A stretch of DNA of 64,000 nucleotides from contig JAUIRK010000376.1 of the NCBI GenBank assembly GCA_030549495.1, positions 589,501 to 653,500 of the forward strand, read 5' to 3'. Below are positions 32,451-45,500 of this stretch, in pieces. The notes below the pieces were generated by a model. It did not search any database. It was not told where the DNA came from and saw only the letters and a list, made by a program, of their open reading frames with translations. This stretch comes from Nectonema munidae (lineage: Eukaryota; Nematomorpha; Nectonematoida; Nectonematidae). Each line of letters opens with the position of its first letter. The first letter of the stretch is position 1. Both the position numbers and the translations under genes were made by a program.

Positions 32451-34355
32451 TTTACCCAGCGTTACCATATGATAACGCTAAACATGTTATATATTATTGA
32501 TTTTAATCAAATTATGATTTCATTTTTGTTTTTATCAATAATTTTAGGTTATTTAAAAAAAAATTTGTTATCTTTTAATTTTCTCTTTGTTTTGTGAGTT
32601 TTTTATTTCAGTAGAGATTTCAAAAATGGCTTCTAAAAAAGTGTGAGTGTTCAATCTCCTTCGTTTTCTTCTCAAAAATTTATAATTAAAAAACATTTTT
32701 AAAGTCAAATACCGAATTTACTGAATTTCTTCTTTTTTATTTGCGTAAAGGTACTGTTGAGTGTTTTCATCGAGAAGGCATAACTGCGCCGCTTGGATTG
32801 AACTATGAGGAAAGTGAGCTTGATGTGGGATCGAACCCAAGACCTTGAGTTATTCAAACCCAGTATCTAACCAACCATAGACAGGCCCCCATATTGTAAC
32901 CATATGGTAACGCTAGACTTTTATATAATCATTAATAAAAAAATTTCTATTGTTTTAGATTTCTCTTCATGAATTAACAAATTTTATAGTCAACAAAGAT
33001 TTAGATATAAATTGAACCTCCTGAATTTAACGTTAATACTGATAAAAACACTGGAAGAACAATAGGCAATCTTACAGGAAGACAACTAAGAGTTCCTTGA
33101 CAAACTACTTTGTTAAAGGATGAAGAACTTATTATAGAGGAAGAAGAAGATAAATTTTCACAAATAATTACAGATAAATGGACAAAAAAATATCTTGATA
33201 ATTATAGGGTGTTGTTTTCAAAATCCAAGTTTTGAAGAATATAAGGAAAAAATAGGCCTTGATTTTTTGAAATGTTTATAGATGATGAAATTTTGACTTA
33301 CCTTGTTGAACAACGTAAGTATATTGTGCTCTTTTTAAAAATGTCAATACTTATATTGAAAGTAATGAACTGAAATGTTTTATTCCAATTTTATTGACTT
33401 CTGGGTATAACTGTCGTCCAGATAGACGTTTTTATTGGGACAACGCTCATGGCATGAGAAATAATATGAATTATCAAGAGATGCGATAGAAAATCCATTG
33501 TAGTGACAATTCTAAACTTGATGAAACCGATAAGTTCAGTAAAATCAGACCTTTTGCTTGAATAATTTCAATCCGTCTTTTACTTTGTCGTATGATGAAA
33601 GTATGATTGAATACTATGGTCGGTACGGTTGTAGGCAATTCATTCCCGGTAAACCCATTTGTTTATGTTATAAAATTTGGAGTGTGAATCAAGATAAAGG
33701 CTATTTGATTAATTTTAAATTTTATCAAGGCTCAAGTTCTACCACTGAAAGTAGTTGTATAAATAATGTAGGAAAACCAGCATCACCACGTATCATGATT
33801 ATAAAAGATTTTCCCGATAAAATTCGAAACCTTCCATATTGTTTCTACCTTGATAATAATTTATTCACAAGCGTAAATTTACTAAACTATTTGAAAGAAT
33901 TGGGATAAGGAACAATTGAAAATAATCTAATTCCAAAAAATTGTAAGCTACTTGATTTTAAAAATATGAAGAATGAACCAATGGAGTGTTTTGAATATAA
34001 ATGCAAAAACATGGTTTTAAAATGGATGGATAACTCTGTTGTTTCAAAGGATCCAATTTCCACTGTTAGACGATACTCGAGGAAAGATAAGAAAAGAATT
34101 CAAGTGTCGATTCCAAGTATAATATCACATTATAATAAAAAAATGGGTGGTACAAATCAAATGGATGGAAACGTCTTCACATGCCAATCTTCACATGGTT
34201 AATTGACGGAGTATGCTTAGATTTTGATTAGGAAAAGTAGTGTGAATATTTCTCAACTGAACTTTCCAAGACAAGTAGCTCCAACTTATCTAACATGTTT
34301 AAAAAATGCTCCGAAAGGAAGTGGAAGGCCAACCCATTCCACAAAAGAGGGAAGA
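32450..34355 (+). mobile_element. piggyBac-family transposon, decayed, with SINE insertion in its 5' region
   Basis: Transposase blocks on plus are DKWTKKYLDNYRV (about 33176), PDRRFYWDNAHGMRNNMNYQ (about 33419), then two long frames. 33558-33908 has LSYDESMIEYYGRYGCRQFI followed by GKPICLCYKIW and CFYLDNNLFTS. 33966-34202 has ECFEYKCKNMVLKWMDNSVV followed by MGGTNQMDGN. The Asp in SYDESM, the Asp in YLDNLFTS and the Asp in NQMD fit the piggyBac DDD triad. Stops and frame changes separate the blocks, so it is inactive. Upstream, a gttaccatatg-type palindromic motif occurs at 32459-32480 and again at 32893-32914, possibly terminal repeat sequence. No TTAA-bounded ends were confirmed. Confidence 0.85.
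32747..32888 (-). mobile_element. tRNA-derived SINE, copy 3
   Basis: Read on the minus strand: ggttggttagatactgggtt, then gggttcgatcccacatca, then gcggcgcagttatgccttct and cgatgaaaacactc. The B box ggttcgatccc is intact. It lies between two copies of the catatggtaacgct motif upstream of the piggyBac frames. Confidence 0.88.
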
Positions 34356-34360
34356 GTTTT

Positions 34361-34834
34361 ATAACAAAGAAATGATATAAAATTGAAGAAGGCAACATTC
34401 ATTTCATCTATAATTATTATCAAAATAAATTAATTAATTATCAAATTTGTTGATAAAACAAACAACAGGAAACAACTATATAGAAAATAAGAAAAATCGC
34501 CTTTGCTTGCCTCACTGCATAAGCAAAAAAGCATTACTTGTTATAAATTGGCGCATAAAAATAAGGAGGGCAGTATGCGTTAAAATATTTCATCAACTCA
34601 AAACGAAGAATCTAAAGTAATACGATTTTAGTGGAAAGTGCTTTTTTGTTTATGTAGGGAGGCAAAAGCCATTTTTCATTCTTCTATTCTTTACTTTATG
34701 TATATAGTTGTTCCTATTCAACAAATTTTATATTAATAATAAACAAATGAAGTCTGCAATTTGATAATTATATTATAGATAGATGTAATGAATGATGCCC
34801 CCCCACCCTCAATTTTATATCATTTCTTTGCTAT
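34361..34834. mobile_element. Palindromic MITE with 26-bp terminal inverted repeats
   Basis: The left end ataacaaagaaatgatataa (continuing aattga; 34361-34386) and the right end 34809-34834 are inverted with one mismatch. An inner inverted pair, gcctcactgcataagcaaaa at about 34509 and ttttttgtttatgtagggag at about 34643, shows the palindrome extends inwards. Two further degenerate copies of the terminus (caatttgatatcatttgttt, actttatatcatttccta) follow at about 34872 and 34921. A related motif lies at about 48246. Non-coding. Confidence 0.75.
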
Positions 34835-35384
34835 ACATGCTATTATAATCAGTTAATAAGATGCCTCTTTCAATTTGATATCATTTGTTTGTTAGACCTA
34901 TTTTACCTGATACCTCCTTTTACTTTATATCATTTCCTATATATATATATTTCATGGTTACTATAGGCTTCAAAGGCATTTTATATGTTAAAGCGAGAGC
35001 ATAGAATATATCTTTTTGTAAAAAACTTTGAGCGCTTACAACTTTTTTTCGACAAAACTTTGCATAGCTGTTAAGATATAAAAATGGAAACTTATATCGA
35101 AATTTCAAAAAATTTGAACTTTTGAAAAAGAAATTAAACATAAAATATTACGAAGTATAATAGCAATATGTATATAGGACGATATACCCACCACTTTTAT
35201 AGGGGGTGATTTGCAAAAAAACTACAAAACAAAATTTTCCAAATTTTGCATAGATAGGTTACCATATTTGTGTATATTGCATATCTCCAAATTTGTTTAA
35301 TTTTCGAGTTATCAACGTAAAACTAAAAATTTTATTCATCAGGTCTCTATATACAAATTTCACTACTCATCAGAACGTTTTGCT
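34835..35384. other. Intergenic with degenerate MITE-end repeats
   Basis: The two extra terminus-like copies described for the preceding MITE lie in the first 110 bp. The rest is AT-rich with no gene. Confidence 0.5.
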
Positions 35385-35810
35385 CCTTTACATCCTTTGG
35401 CTATATGTTATATACCTTTATCAAAGAAGCGCTTAGCTATTTCCATAGTTCTGTTTTTTCTTTGGCAATTCTCCACATTCGTTCAAAGGGTCCACAAAGT
35501 TTTTCAAATGATTAACAACTAAATGATGATAATCATTGGTAGAAAACATATTTCTGTATGCACCCGTCATCACTTATTATCGTAGTTCCAGGCCGTATGC
35601 TATTCATTATTATTGGATAAAGTGTTGTTGCTTTCCTGTCTGGGACAATTAACATTACATTTTCTCTTGTCTCTCTGCAGATTCCTCCAAAAACCCATTG
35701 TTGAGGAAGTATACGTCCAACATGATTTTTCTTTTGGTGAACAAACTTTCATCTATTTCTGCAGTCATGTTGTGTCCTCCAATCACTCTAGGATTAGGTA
35801 GAAGATTTCG
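35385..35810 (-). mobile_element. Merlin-family DNA transposon remnant
   Basis: The minus strand in overlapping frames reads HNMTAEIDESLFTKRKIM (about 35776 down), RQEKM then IVPDRKATTLYPIIM and IRPGTTIISDDG, then HHLVVNHLKNFVDPLNECGE, and ERMWRIAKEK. The EIDES, PGTTIISDxxxAY and VNHSxxFVDPxxGxHTQxIERxW pattern is that of the ISXO2-like (Merlin) DDE domain. Frames alternate, so indels have accumulated. The ends were not found. Merlin copies are usually low in number, which makes this one helpful for taxonomy. Confidence 0.82.
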
Positions 35811-38800
35811 CATTTAGTTTTTGAAAATATTTTAAAGTTTCAATCCAATGCGGTTTACGTTTAAAAACTATTTATAATTTTAAATAAAAATGTTTTTATA
35901 TCAAATCAGCCATGCTTGATTCATTTCTGGGGTCAGCTTTTGCAATTAGGGTTTAGAATTCTCTAAGTTCTAATCGAATTAGTTATGAATGCCTGAAAAT
36001 TATCCTAAAATATATTCATACATATACTCTACTAAATCGACAATGCTGATTTCATTTCTGCAACTAGTTTTTGCAATTAAAATATTATAAGGTGTGTAAT
36101 TAATTTATCAATCAAATTTGGAATTTCCAAGATCAAAGTGTATGCATGTTTTTGATTAGAATCAATATAAATTAAATTTATAATTAAATAAAAATTTTCT
36201 TATAAAATCAGCTTTTGTACTGATTCATCATAAAAAAATCATTGAAATAGCAATTTATCAAAACGAAAATCTCCGAACATATCATGTGCCACACAACATC
36301 CATAGAAGCTTTAATAATAAAGAAATAACTATCTCCATGCTTTTTCTATTAGTTGTATTAGAACTCTTTACAGTTTGACGTCGTCACATATACGGATGGG
36401 GGCAGTGACAATGAAATGTTCAAACCATGCATTTTCTGTTAGCAATGTATTATCAAAAATAATACAAAAATCTAGCCATTAGCTAAATAGAATACATTTT
36501 GCAGCTTTAGCTACATTGCTACATATATTGTTTAAAAAATAAAAAGTTTCTATTTTGTCACTTAATTCTACTAACACTTTTTTTATTGAGTTGAAAAGTT
36601 GAAATGCTTTGAGAGAGAGCGAGATAAAAAATCGTTTCGGATAAAATAAGCGATTAATATTTAATATATCTTTCTTCGATTCCTACACATATTTCCATTT
36701 CTGTATTAATTACTCAAAATGTGAAATCTGTGAAATTTTTGATTTTTATGTAAATAACAAACTTTCAAAATATAAAATTTCTCCTGAACACTTGAAGGAT
36801 TTGCAAGAGCTTGTGAAATGGAAATTCCTTGAAAAACGGTAAAAAAAAAAATTTTCAGAAAAAAAAGAAAACATCACATTATTTGGCCTCTTTTGACTAA
36901 CTTGGTTGGAAGCTAGAAAAGGACTTGTAAAATATGCATGCATTCAGTTGGTCAAAGATTTCAATATACTTTGAATTCAATATTAAAATCAACAGCCTAT
37001 TTATTAGCTAGATGTAGATAGCGACGAATCTATGATATTCGTGATATGAATTTGTTAGAAATAAAATTATAAAATGTCTAAAAATGAGGATAATAATCAT
37101 TAAAAAGGCTATTAGAGAGATAATAATGTATCGACTAAAATATTCAAAGATTTTACACTTTATTGCACAAATAGCGAAATATAAAACATGTTACTTTGAT
37201 AAAATTATATACACAGCCACGAATGCATAAATTCGATGCCAGTCTAAAGAGCATACACTTGAAGCTTGTTCACAGGACTAAGAAATTGTTTTCGTGTTTC
37301 GTTGATGAAGATCTAGAAAATACAAGATACATAATTTTCATTTACAGGGGTCGAGGCACCCATGTTACATAGGTAGTGTAGAGTAACAGAGGTAGTTGGT
37401 GGATGAATTAGGTAAATAGCTTTCTGTTATATAGGCGTATGACAATAAAGATTTTGGCATATCAAAGCAACAATACCTGGCAACATATGCACAACTAAAA
37501 GAGGAATTGAACGTGGTTATATGCACTAGTGTACTACCATCATATCCCTCAGTCTTGATATATTGACCAAAGTATTGCTTTTAATGATTATATCCCATTC
37601 TCTAAATAAAGCAGGTGGTATGGTGTAATCAGATTAAGTAATTAAATGCCTAACTAAATCACTAAATAACGAACAGACCAACTTTGATATAAAAAATACT
37701 ACTTCTGCTAGATTTATTGGATAAACTAAATGATGTGTAAGAAATTTGAAATGTTTATTCGCAAATTTGTTTTTGAACAATATAATTCGAGAAATTTTGT
37801 TCTTGTGAATTTAAAGTACTTTACAGTATTATAAATAATATAATTATTGATTTATATATTTTACACTTTTTTTTGAAAAACTTAAATTAAATTTTTTAGC
37901 GTTTATAACAAGTTGTGTACTAGATAAAATGGTCTTAGTTTCTCAAAGTTTATAACTTTCTGTGCTTTCTAGCCTAAAGGAAGATAAAAGTCATTGTTAG
38001 TCGGTGATTAACCCATAATATTTAGGATTTTTTCAGCGTTTAGAAGAAACATTTTTACAATGATAAAATTTTAAAAAAAATTTTTATTCTATTTTGTAGT
38101 TCGTTTGATTTAGAATCGATCTTTTATATCTTGAAGTTGCTTCTTTCTTCCTTCATGTGCAAACAATGTGCCTAAAAATATATCTTTCATTCACAGAGTT
38201 TCTTTCTTGTATAAAACACAGAGTTTGGCATTATAAACCTAACATCACCTTTAGGCAGTCTTTGCATATAACTTAATTTACATATTTGTATTTTAAAGTA
38301 TAGTTAATCACGAAAATCTAAGTAAATATTCGGGGATGTGAGATTTCGGTATAACGAGCTTATATAAAATTCACCCCAATGCACATGACAAAAGGTAGTT
38401 TAAGAATGCATAATTTCAACATTTTGGTTACTGTGAAGGTGTTTTGTAAATTAAAATTGAGGAATTTTCATATAATACAAAAATTAAGTTACTCTAGAAG
38501 TTAAAAATTACACTTTAAAATAGCATTTAAATTCCCGCATAAGTTCAATTTTGTAAAGATTTGATTTTTGAGATTTTTTTCGGTTGTATGCGTATTTCTA
38601 AAGAAAAATTTTCTATCATAATGAACGTCATCGGGATAGCGAGGTTTTGGCATTATCAGGACCAAGATTGAAATTCTTGAAGTCTCACTTTGTATACAAT
38701 TGTGTACGAATTATATCAATAGACAAAACAATTATTTTCATTCGAAAACACCAAATGTTAAACTAACATGCCTTTCTGGCTTCCTAAAAATTTGTTTGTG

Positions 38801-38850
38801 AGTATAGTATGTCTGACGAGCAGGAAGAAAGGATATTCCTAGATGTACAC
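35811..38850. other. Long AT-rich intergenic stretch, nothing recognised
   Basis: Only short, compositionally biased open frames. No terminal repeats, SINE or protein motifs noticed in this 3-kb interval. Confidence 0.5.
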
Positions 38851-38852
38851 TA

Positions 38853-39285
38853 CAGTGCTGTGCAAACGTTTTTGACCACCAATAAGAAATAAATCCTTTG
38901 AAAAAAATCATCCTATCTTTACCAAGTAAATGTTTTCGATGTAACGTTCATTATGCCCCATTCCTTTAGCTCTTATAACATATTTGCGTCCATGTGAACA
39001 AAATTCAACTTTGTTTCATCACTGAAAATAGCCTTTAGCCTATCTAGTTTTTAGTTGAGGCTGAAGACTTTCCACAGCGCCCCTAGCTACCCATGGATTC
39101 AACGCTACTTCATACTAAAAGAACATTGTTAGTCACGTTGTAAATCTATAATTTAAGAAATTTGACATCTTAAACGTGCCTTACACGATCTAATTGGCGT
39201 GTTCTCCAACACGTATTGCGCTTAGCAAATTTAAACAGCATTTTCTCACAAATTGGACTTAACACCGGTAGTGAGTTTTTACAAA
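38853..39285 (-). mobile_element. Tc1-like transposon remnant
   Basis: TA followed by cagtgctgtgcaaacgtttt and tgaccacc at 38853 is a typical Tc1-group terminal repeat. On the minus strand the sequence reads AIFSDETKLNF, the WxxVxFSDExxF catalytic Asp block, followed by the shifted SHGRKYVIRAKG. Upstream (about 39060-39285) is the preceding linker, poorly preserved. The opposite end was not found. At least two frame changes occur. Confidence 0.75.
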
Positions 39286-39740
39286 TTGAATATGACAAAA
39301 GAATTTATAATTGAATTTCCCTTTTTGATATCCTACATTTTTCCTAACTGAAATATTTTCTTCAGTGAGAAAAAAATTATGTAAAGCTTTAGAATAAGGC
39401 ACAACAAATCATTATATTTTCTCTTAATGCGCCAAGTACCCGCGTTAGTAAAAAAGTAACTTTATCGATCCAGGACAGTTAATATAATATTTTGACCTTA
39501 TTGAGATGACTTATGAAATTTAACAAAAAAATATACGTTTATTATATTTAGTTGGTCGCATAGCCTTCGAACAGAGGGTAATGAAAATATGTAAAATAAG
39601 GAAATTTTTAAATTTAGTAGAAACAAAACAAAATAAAGCAAAAATAAAATAAATATTCTTTAAAAAAGTTAAAAAAATTTTACTTTATATACTTTTTTTC
39701 AACTTTTTCAAAACATAATTTGAAAAACATGTATACCTGT
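39286..39740. other. Intergenic, nothing recognised
   Basis: AT-rich with adenine-rich runs at 39600-39680. No gene. Confidence 0.5.
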
Positions 39741-39902
39741 GACAGGGAAATTGTCATTGTCGGATAACTGCAATAAAGAAAATTGCAAATGCTTTAAACA
39801 AAACTTTTTTGCTAATTTTGAAAAACTTTACTAAATGTTGCATAATAAAAAATTTAAAACTCTATTAAATCACTAACAAAAGTTAGAAATCAATTTTATG
39901 AT

Positions 39903-40042
39903 GGTAAGGTAAAGGTAACTTCTGGTGTTTTCATCTTGAGGCAGAATCGCGTTTCTTCTATTGAACACATATGTGCAAAAAAAGCTTGATGATGGATCGA
40001 ACCCGAGACCATGAAGCCAAGTGTCTAAGCAAGCCTAGTCAC
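39903..40042 (-). mobile_element. tRNA-derived SINE, copy 4 (left fold-back arm)
   Basis: On the minus strand the tRNA-like head (aggcttgcttagacacttgg, then gggttcgatccatcatca) is followed by the body ending agaagttacctttacc. The B box ggttcgatcc is intact. Unlike copy 5 it retains the head. Confidence 0.82.
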
Positions 40043-40230
40043 GGCTTGAAGAATAAAACTCTCAAAGGGCAAAACTCTTCTATCTAACATTATAATTAAG
40101 AGAAGAAACTTATAAAAATATAATTTAAGAATATAGTTCAGAAAAAGAAGTTTGGCGGAAAATTTTATAATTAAAACACTAAAAGCTTCAAATAAGAAAG
40201 CTTAGTATCTTAAGGTCTTCGTTTTTGTCC

Positions 40231-40318
40231 AGCGTCAAGCTTTCTTTGAACATAGTTCAATACAAGAAACGCAATTCTGCCTTCAGGATGAAAACACCAT
40301 AAGATACCTTTACCATAC
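40231..40318 (+). mobile_element. tRNA-derived SINE, copy 5 (right fold-back arm, head missing)
   Basis: Starts at gtcaagctttctttgaacat and runs through gcaattctgccttcaggatg to aagatacctttacc. Only the body is present. The fold-back symmetry ends close to the point where the head would begin. Confidence 0.8.
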
Positions 40319-40515
40319 CATCAAAAAAAGAAGTTGATTTCTAAGTTTTGTTATTAATATAAATATACAATAAACTTATTAATAAAGTTTCTAATTTTTA
40401 CAAGTTTTTCAAAATTAGCAAAGAAAAATGTTCCAGTTTAAGGTTAAAGGAATGACAATTTTCGGTTTGGCAATTTTCTCCGTAGCAGTTATCCCACAAT
40501 GGTCATTTTCCGACT

Positions 40516-42181
40516 GACAATTTTCTGAGGGGCAATATTCTCAATGCCAATTTTCCAAAAACGATGTATACCATATTAACACTAGAAAAGCAATGGGGTC
40601 GCCCTAAAAAAGAAACACTAAACTTTTTCAAAAGCTTTTTTTAGTTGGAAAGAAATATTTTCAAGGCGCATTGTTTTCAGACATTAAATATTTGTGAGCA
40701 TTTAAATTAAATTAAATAAAATTATGTGAATTAAAATAATTCAATTGTTGTCCAAAAGGGTTTTATAGAAGTCCTGAGATAAAGATTGAAGAACAAATAA
40801 ATAACTTTACATTTGTGCTACATAGAATACATAAAATATTAATGTTTATTTTTTAAAAGAAAAATTTAGTTATGCATCTATTTTATAGCAAACTTTTAAT
40901 ATTGTTTTATATCTTACGGTGGTATACAACCCCATGGCTTTCTACGTACAAAAAAATATTGGCTTTCTTTGTGTTAATCCACACTTAAATTAAATAATTG
41001 ATTATTATATTTGAAAAAAACTTCCTTATCTTAATTAACATCTTATTGCTATTTTGGAAGAAATAAAAATTCATGAGTAAGAAATTTTTTAGACGCTTTT
41101 TGAAAAATATATTTTCTTCAAACACCATATGTTATATTGATTTTTAAAATATGGTAGCAGAAATTTCTGTGACAATGTGTCATGTAATTCATAAAATAGA
41201 TACATAATCAAAGTGAAAGTATATAGTTTTTATAAGTTCGATACTACAAAAATAATGTTAGATATCGTCTTTTTTAAGACAATTTTCTTTTATTTTAAAT
41301 TTTTTGGAAACAAAATTTCTGACATCGACTTTGTGATTTTTGATGGCATGCAAAGTCGTCACTACAAAAATGGTTAAGAAGAATGTGCGTTATCTTGATA
41401 CTACTGAAATTGTTTAATCACCATAGCTTTAAAAATAAAGTCATTCACTAAAATGGAACATAATAACATCGAAGGATGAGTAGGTCAGCAGTCTACACAC
41501 AATTAAATAATAAGTTTTTTACATTCGGAGAAATATAGCTTTTGTGGTATATTTGCACTATGTTAAAGAGTCCATTCTTTAACTCAACATAACGTGTTCA
41601 AATAAGTTCATTATTATTCATATTAAAATTAGAGTAGAAATTAAGGAAAATGAAGCACAAGTTTAGTAAATTAAAAAATTCTGGAACAGAATTTTCATAA
41701 AAATAACTATTTCAATTATAATGAAAAAATTGTCATTTCGATCAAAGGATGTGTTTTAAATTATTTCTTTACAGCAAGGAAAAATATATACCTTTTCTTT
41801 CAATTTATTTATTTTTTTTTGTTGTGATTCATTTGGTTAAATATAAAAAAAGGACTCTTTTGAAACATTGTACATTTTTGCATCTTTTGAATTGGAGTAA
41901 TATAAAGCAAGGCAGGATTATGGTCTACTGCCACCTATGAACTCCACTTTACATGACTTATTTAAAACATTTTTTAAACTATTTTATTATAAATGTGCAC
42001 GTTTTATATGAAAATATTATATATTTTAGGATTCGATGCGAAACTCACATTTTTTCTTAGAGCGGCCCACATCAAGAAAACAGCCCTGTCTTAAATCATG
42101 AATTATTTATGCCAAATGTGTCGCATGGAGTCGAAAGGGCGAAGACGACTACTAGATATATGCTCAATCAAAAACACTTAC
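40516..42181. other. Intergenic or 3' part of the TMX3-like gene; nothing recognised
   Basis: AT-rich. If the donor at 42181 is used, a final TMX3 exon would lie here on the minus strand, but I could not identify one. Confidence 0.4.
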
Positions 42182-42521
42182 AGTTCTTTTCCGTTATTAA
42201 GCGACTTTGACTTGGTATACCAGCACTTCCACTAGAACCACACTTTTCTTCTACTACATCCGTATTCACACTGGGCAAAGATGTAAAAGCCGCATTATCA
42301 TAACAAAGCTCTGTGCTTAAAAGGTTCAGGGTATTGGGGGCTTCGGAAGGTTGGTTTTCATCTGCGCTGTCTTCAAAGTCTTCTTTGCCCTCGTCGCCCA
42401 CAAAGTCTTCTTCATAGTCATCAGAAGCGAAGGAGCAGAGTGTGCACAGAAGAATCGCGAACATGGTGCCAGGCAGCCCAAAGAGGAGGAATGAGAGCAG
42501 AGGTTGCGCGCGAAACATCGA
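42182..42521 (-). CDS. TMX3: TMX3-like gene, transmembrane and cytosolic tail exon
   Basis: Acceptor tgcattag precedes TCG ATG TTT. The exon encodes QPLLSFLLFGLPGTMFAILL followed by CTLCSFASDDYEEDFVGDEG. The membrane segment aligns with GCFLFGLPLGVISIM of human TMX3 (recalled). The tail is rich in Asp/Glu/Ser. It ends either at a near-perfect donor (AACT/gtaagt) after EKN or, unspliced, at a stop after KNCKCF. Entry is phase 0. Confidence 0.85.
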
Positions 42522-45500
42522 CTAATGCAAATAAGAAAGTAACCAAAATTACAAAGTAGCTTTGTGTGAGGTGTGAGTGAAGTTGTCTAGATCACTGGTT
42601 CGCAATTAACAATAATAATAATCAAAGTGTCAAATTTTTCCAACATTACTTATCAATGTCTTAACTTTTTTTCTTCTCAACGGATGTGGATCAATCCCAA
42701 ACGACATCAATTAGCCTCCCATAATCGATTTCAAGCTCGTTTTATTCCTCTCTAAACAACTCAATTCACTTGCAGTAATGCCAAATTTAATGTTTTAATC
42801 AAATAAATCTTATTCTAGTTTATTCTATTCAAAGATTGCAGTAGCGCTCCCAAAGGACGTTTTGGAATTCTTAGGGAGCACTATAAAAATGTGAGAATAA
42901 CTAGTATGACTAAAAAAAATTTCTTGATTAAAAACACACGCACATTTACGATCATTTTTATGATCGATTTTAAAACTTCAAACATATTTTTATAATACTT
43001 AACACCATATAATTTTTTAAATAGGCCTTATAATTTTTATTGCTTATATAAAAAAAAAGACCTACAAATTTATAAGATTTGGAATTTATTCGTTTTTATT
43101 CTAATAAGATCATTGACAACATGCATAATTGTAGTGAAAGTATATAATGAACAAGTTTATATTGATATGATTGAAAAAAAAGTATGAAAAATCGAAAAAG
43201 AATTAAAAGCTCTGTTTTTCGGACTTAAGCACTTAACGGTTGGCACAAAAATATAAGCAAGAAAAAATGTTACGTAGATATTGAAGTAAAGCTTGAAGAC
43301 AAATCGATACACCTTATTGAAATAGCCTTTAGAGTTTGAGAATCTCTAAAATAAGTGAAAACAAAGTCATCATCATAACTTTTAAAATTAGGCCAACACT
43401 CAAAAACGAACTTCCAGTAGATCCATCCACGTTTAAAAAGAGTTTGCCCAATTCTTATGAACAGTAAAATTTTGAATAAAAGAATACAAATAATTTTAAG
43501 ATGTGAATACTCCTTGAAGCTATTTAATTAAAATATAACTGCCTTATTTATATCATTCATTTTCCCTATTTTTTCATTTTTCCTACTTCAATGAAATTAT
43601 GCTTCGATTATGGAGTAACTCCAAATGAAGTAACGAAAATATACTTTGTTCTGATAATGTTAATTTTTTTTCAAATCGTTCCTCATTTTTAAAATTATAA
43701 AAAGTTTACATTAATTAAATACATAAATCTGAAAAAAATCAAAAAAGATACTCAGTTATCATTTAAAAGATTTTTTATCACTAAAAATCTTAAAAATTGT
43801 TTTTCATCTAACTAATTAACCAACGAAGTCGTGAAATTATTATTGAAGTTCGAAAGTTAGTCCATCTCTAAATCTGTGTTTGGCCCCCTTTATAACATTG
43901 TTATGATGAAAATATTTAGACCAATTCAAAATAAATTAATTGAATTTTTTCAATATTTAATTTGTTAATACAGCAGAAACAAAAGAATGTACATTGAAGA
44001 GGGGAAATATCTTTCGTTGTCTAAGCACAATTTTATACCATCTTAGTATAGATATACTTGATTAGTCTATCGAAAAAATAGAAACAAGGTAAAATTAAGA
44101 TTGATTTCAAGCAAAATATACTTATATACGGAATAAGCTTTTCTAGATGAGATTTTCTTATATCTGAGTTTGAAATAAACAGATTGATTTTGTGTATCTA
44201 AACATCAAATTAAGTGAAAGTAATGAAGAGATACCCATCGCAATTGAATAGTTATGGCTTTCCAAATAAAGAATGCATAAACCCTCTCAGATACGAGCGA
44301 TCATCCAGCCACATTTAAAAAGTCGTTACAGGCAGGCTTCAAAAATTAAATGTTTTTTTGGATAAAGTCATAACAGTATTTCAACTATTTATTTTTTATC
44401 AATAAAAGCGATTAAATATGTATGTAATTAACATAAAAACCAATTCTATTAAAAGGAAATATTTTAAAAAGTTAAAATTTATTGAAAATAATAAAATAAT
44501 AATTTTAAAAATCAAATATTTTACATTGTTTAGCTTTTTTTGATGGTGTATCGTTAATATGAAGAAGAGCTTAAAATCAAGTAAACATTTATCTTTTGTT
44601 TTGAGAGCTCTTCTTGAACTTTTTCTAAATAAGTTAGAACAGTTTTTTGCTAATCATTTGCTTATCTCTCACTTCATGCGATCACTTTCTTCATTATCTT
44701 CACAAACTTCTTCACCTCTAGCTTCAGAACAAAGTTTTTGTTCCAATTCATTGTTATATGTAGCAGTAGTGAGAGTTGTAGAATCACATTCAACAAATCT
44801 TCCCATTCAATGCCTCACAGTAAACTCTTAAAATCTTCATCTACAGTAAGACGTGGTTCTTGAATTAGGGTTACATTATATTAAAACCACATTTAGCAAA
44901 GTATTTTTGTATTAGCTCTGGTTTTATTAAATTCCAAGAGTCTTTAAGCCATGTAAGTGCATCAAGTTGACGTGCAAGTTGTGATGCATCAATTTTTTTC
45001 TACAGTGAAAGTTCAAAGTTTGGATTATGCCTGCATCACAAGGTTGACGCCGTAAAGTCGTGTTTACAGGATAGAAACTAATTTAGGATAGGGAAGAATG
45101 CACAAAACAATTATCAACAAACAAACAGTATTGACTAAGATTTAATTCAGAAATGAAAACATTTTCAGAAAAAGAAACATCGCGGATTAGCTTAATGTCC
45201 AATTACAAGAGGACTTAACTTTTCCTCCATTGCACTACAGCCTAAAAGAACAGTTATTCTCTTTTTTCATTTTTTTACCTTTACACTGGTCATCTTTTTA
45301 TTACTTGTGACTTGTTAGGTAAAGTACTAAAAACAAAGCTGTTTCATCACCATTAAATATAACATCCAAAGAGTAACCATCGCAGAGAGAAACTAAACGT
45401 GAACACGAGTTTTGAATTGTTTCTTCATCTACGCTTGCGCTTTCTCTAAATAAAACAGAGCATGAAATGTCATGTCTTTTATAGAAATGACTTAGCCAGC

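Larger units (their letters stand above)
39745..40515. repeat. Large fold-back (inverted duplication) with a SINE copy in each arm
   Basis: The left arm, about 39745-39985, is inverted at about 40230-40515. Matched pieces include ggataactgc with gcagttatcc, tttgctaattttgaaaaact with its complement at about 40400-40420, tagaaatcaa with ttgatttcta, and the SINE body (gatggtaaggtaaaggta with taccttt). The arms are diverged, with several indels. The roughly 245-bp spacer is not repeated. The structure is larger than the SINEs, so it is an inverted duplication of a block that already held a SINE. Confidence 0.8.

Noticed and set aside
44559-44831. 90-codon plus-strand frame
   Set aside because: Antisense to the pogo/Tigger remnant, whose minus frame there reads SNELEQKLCSEARGEE-like sequence. 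No independent motif.
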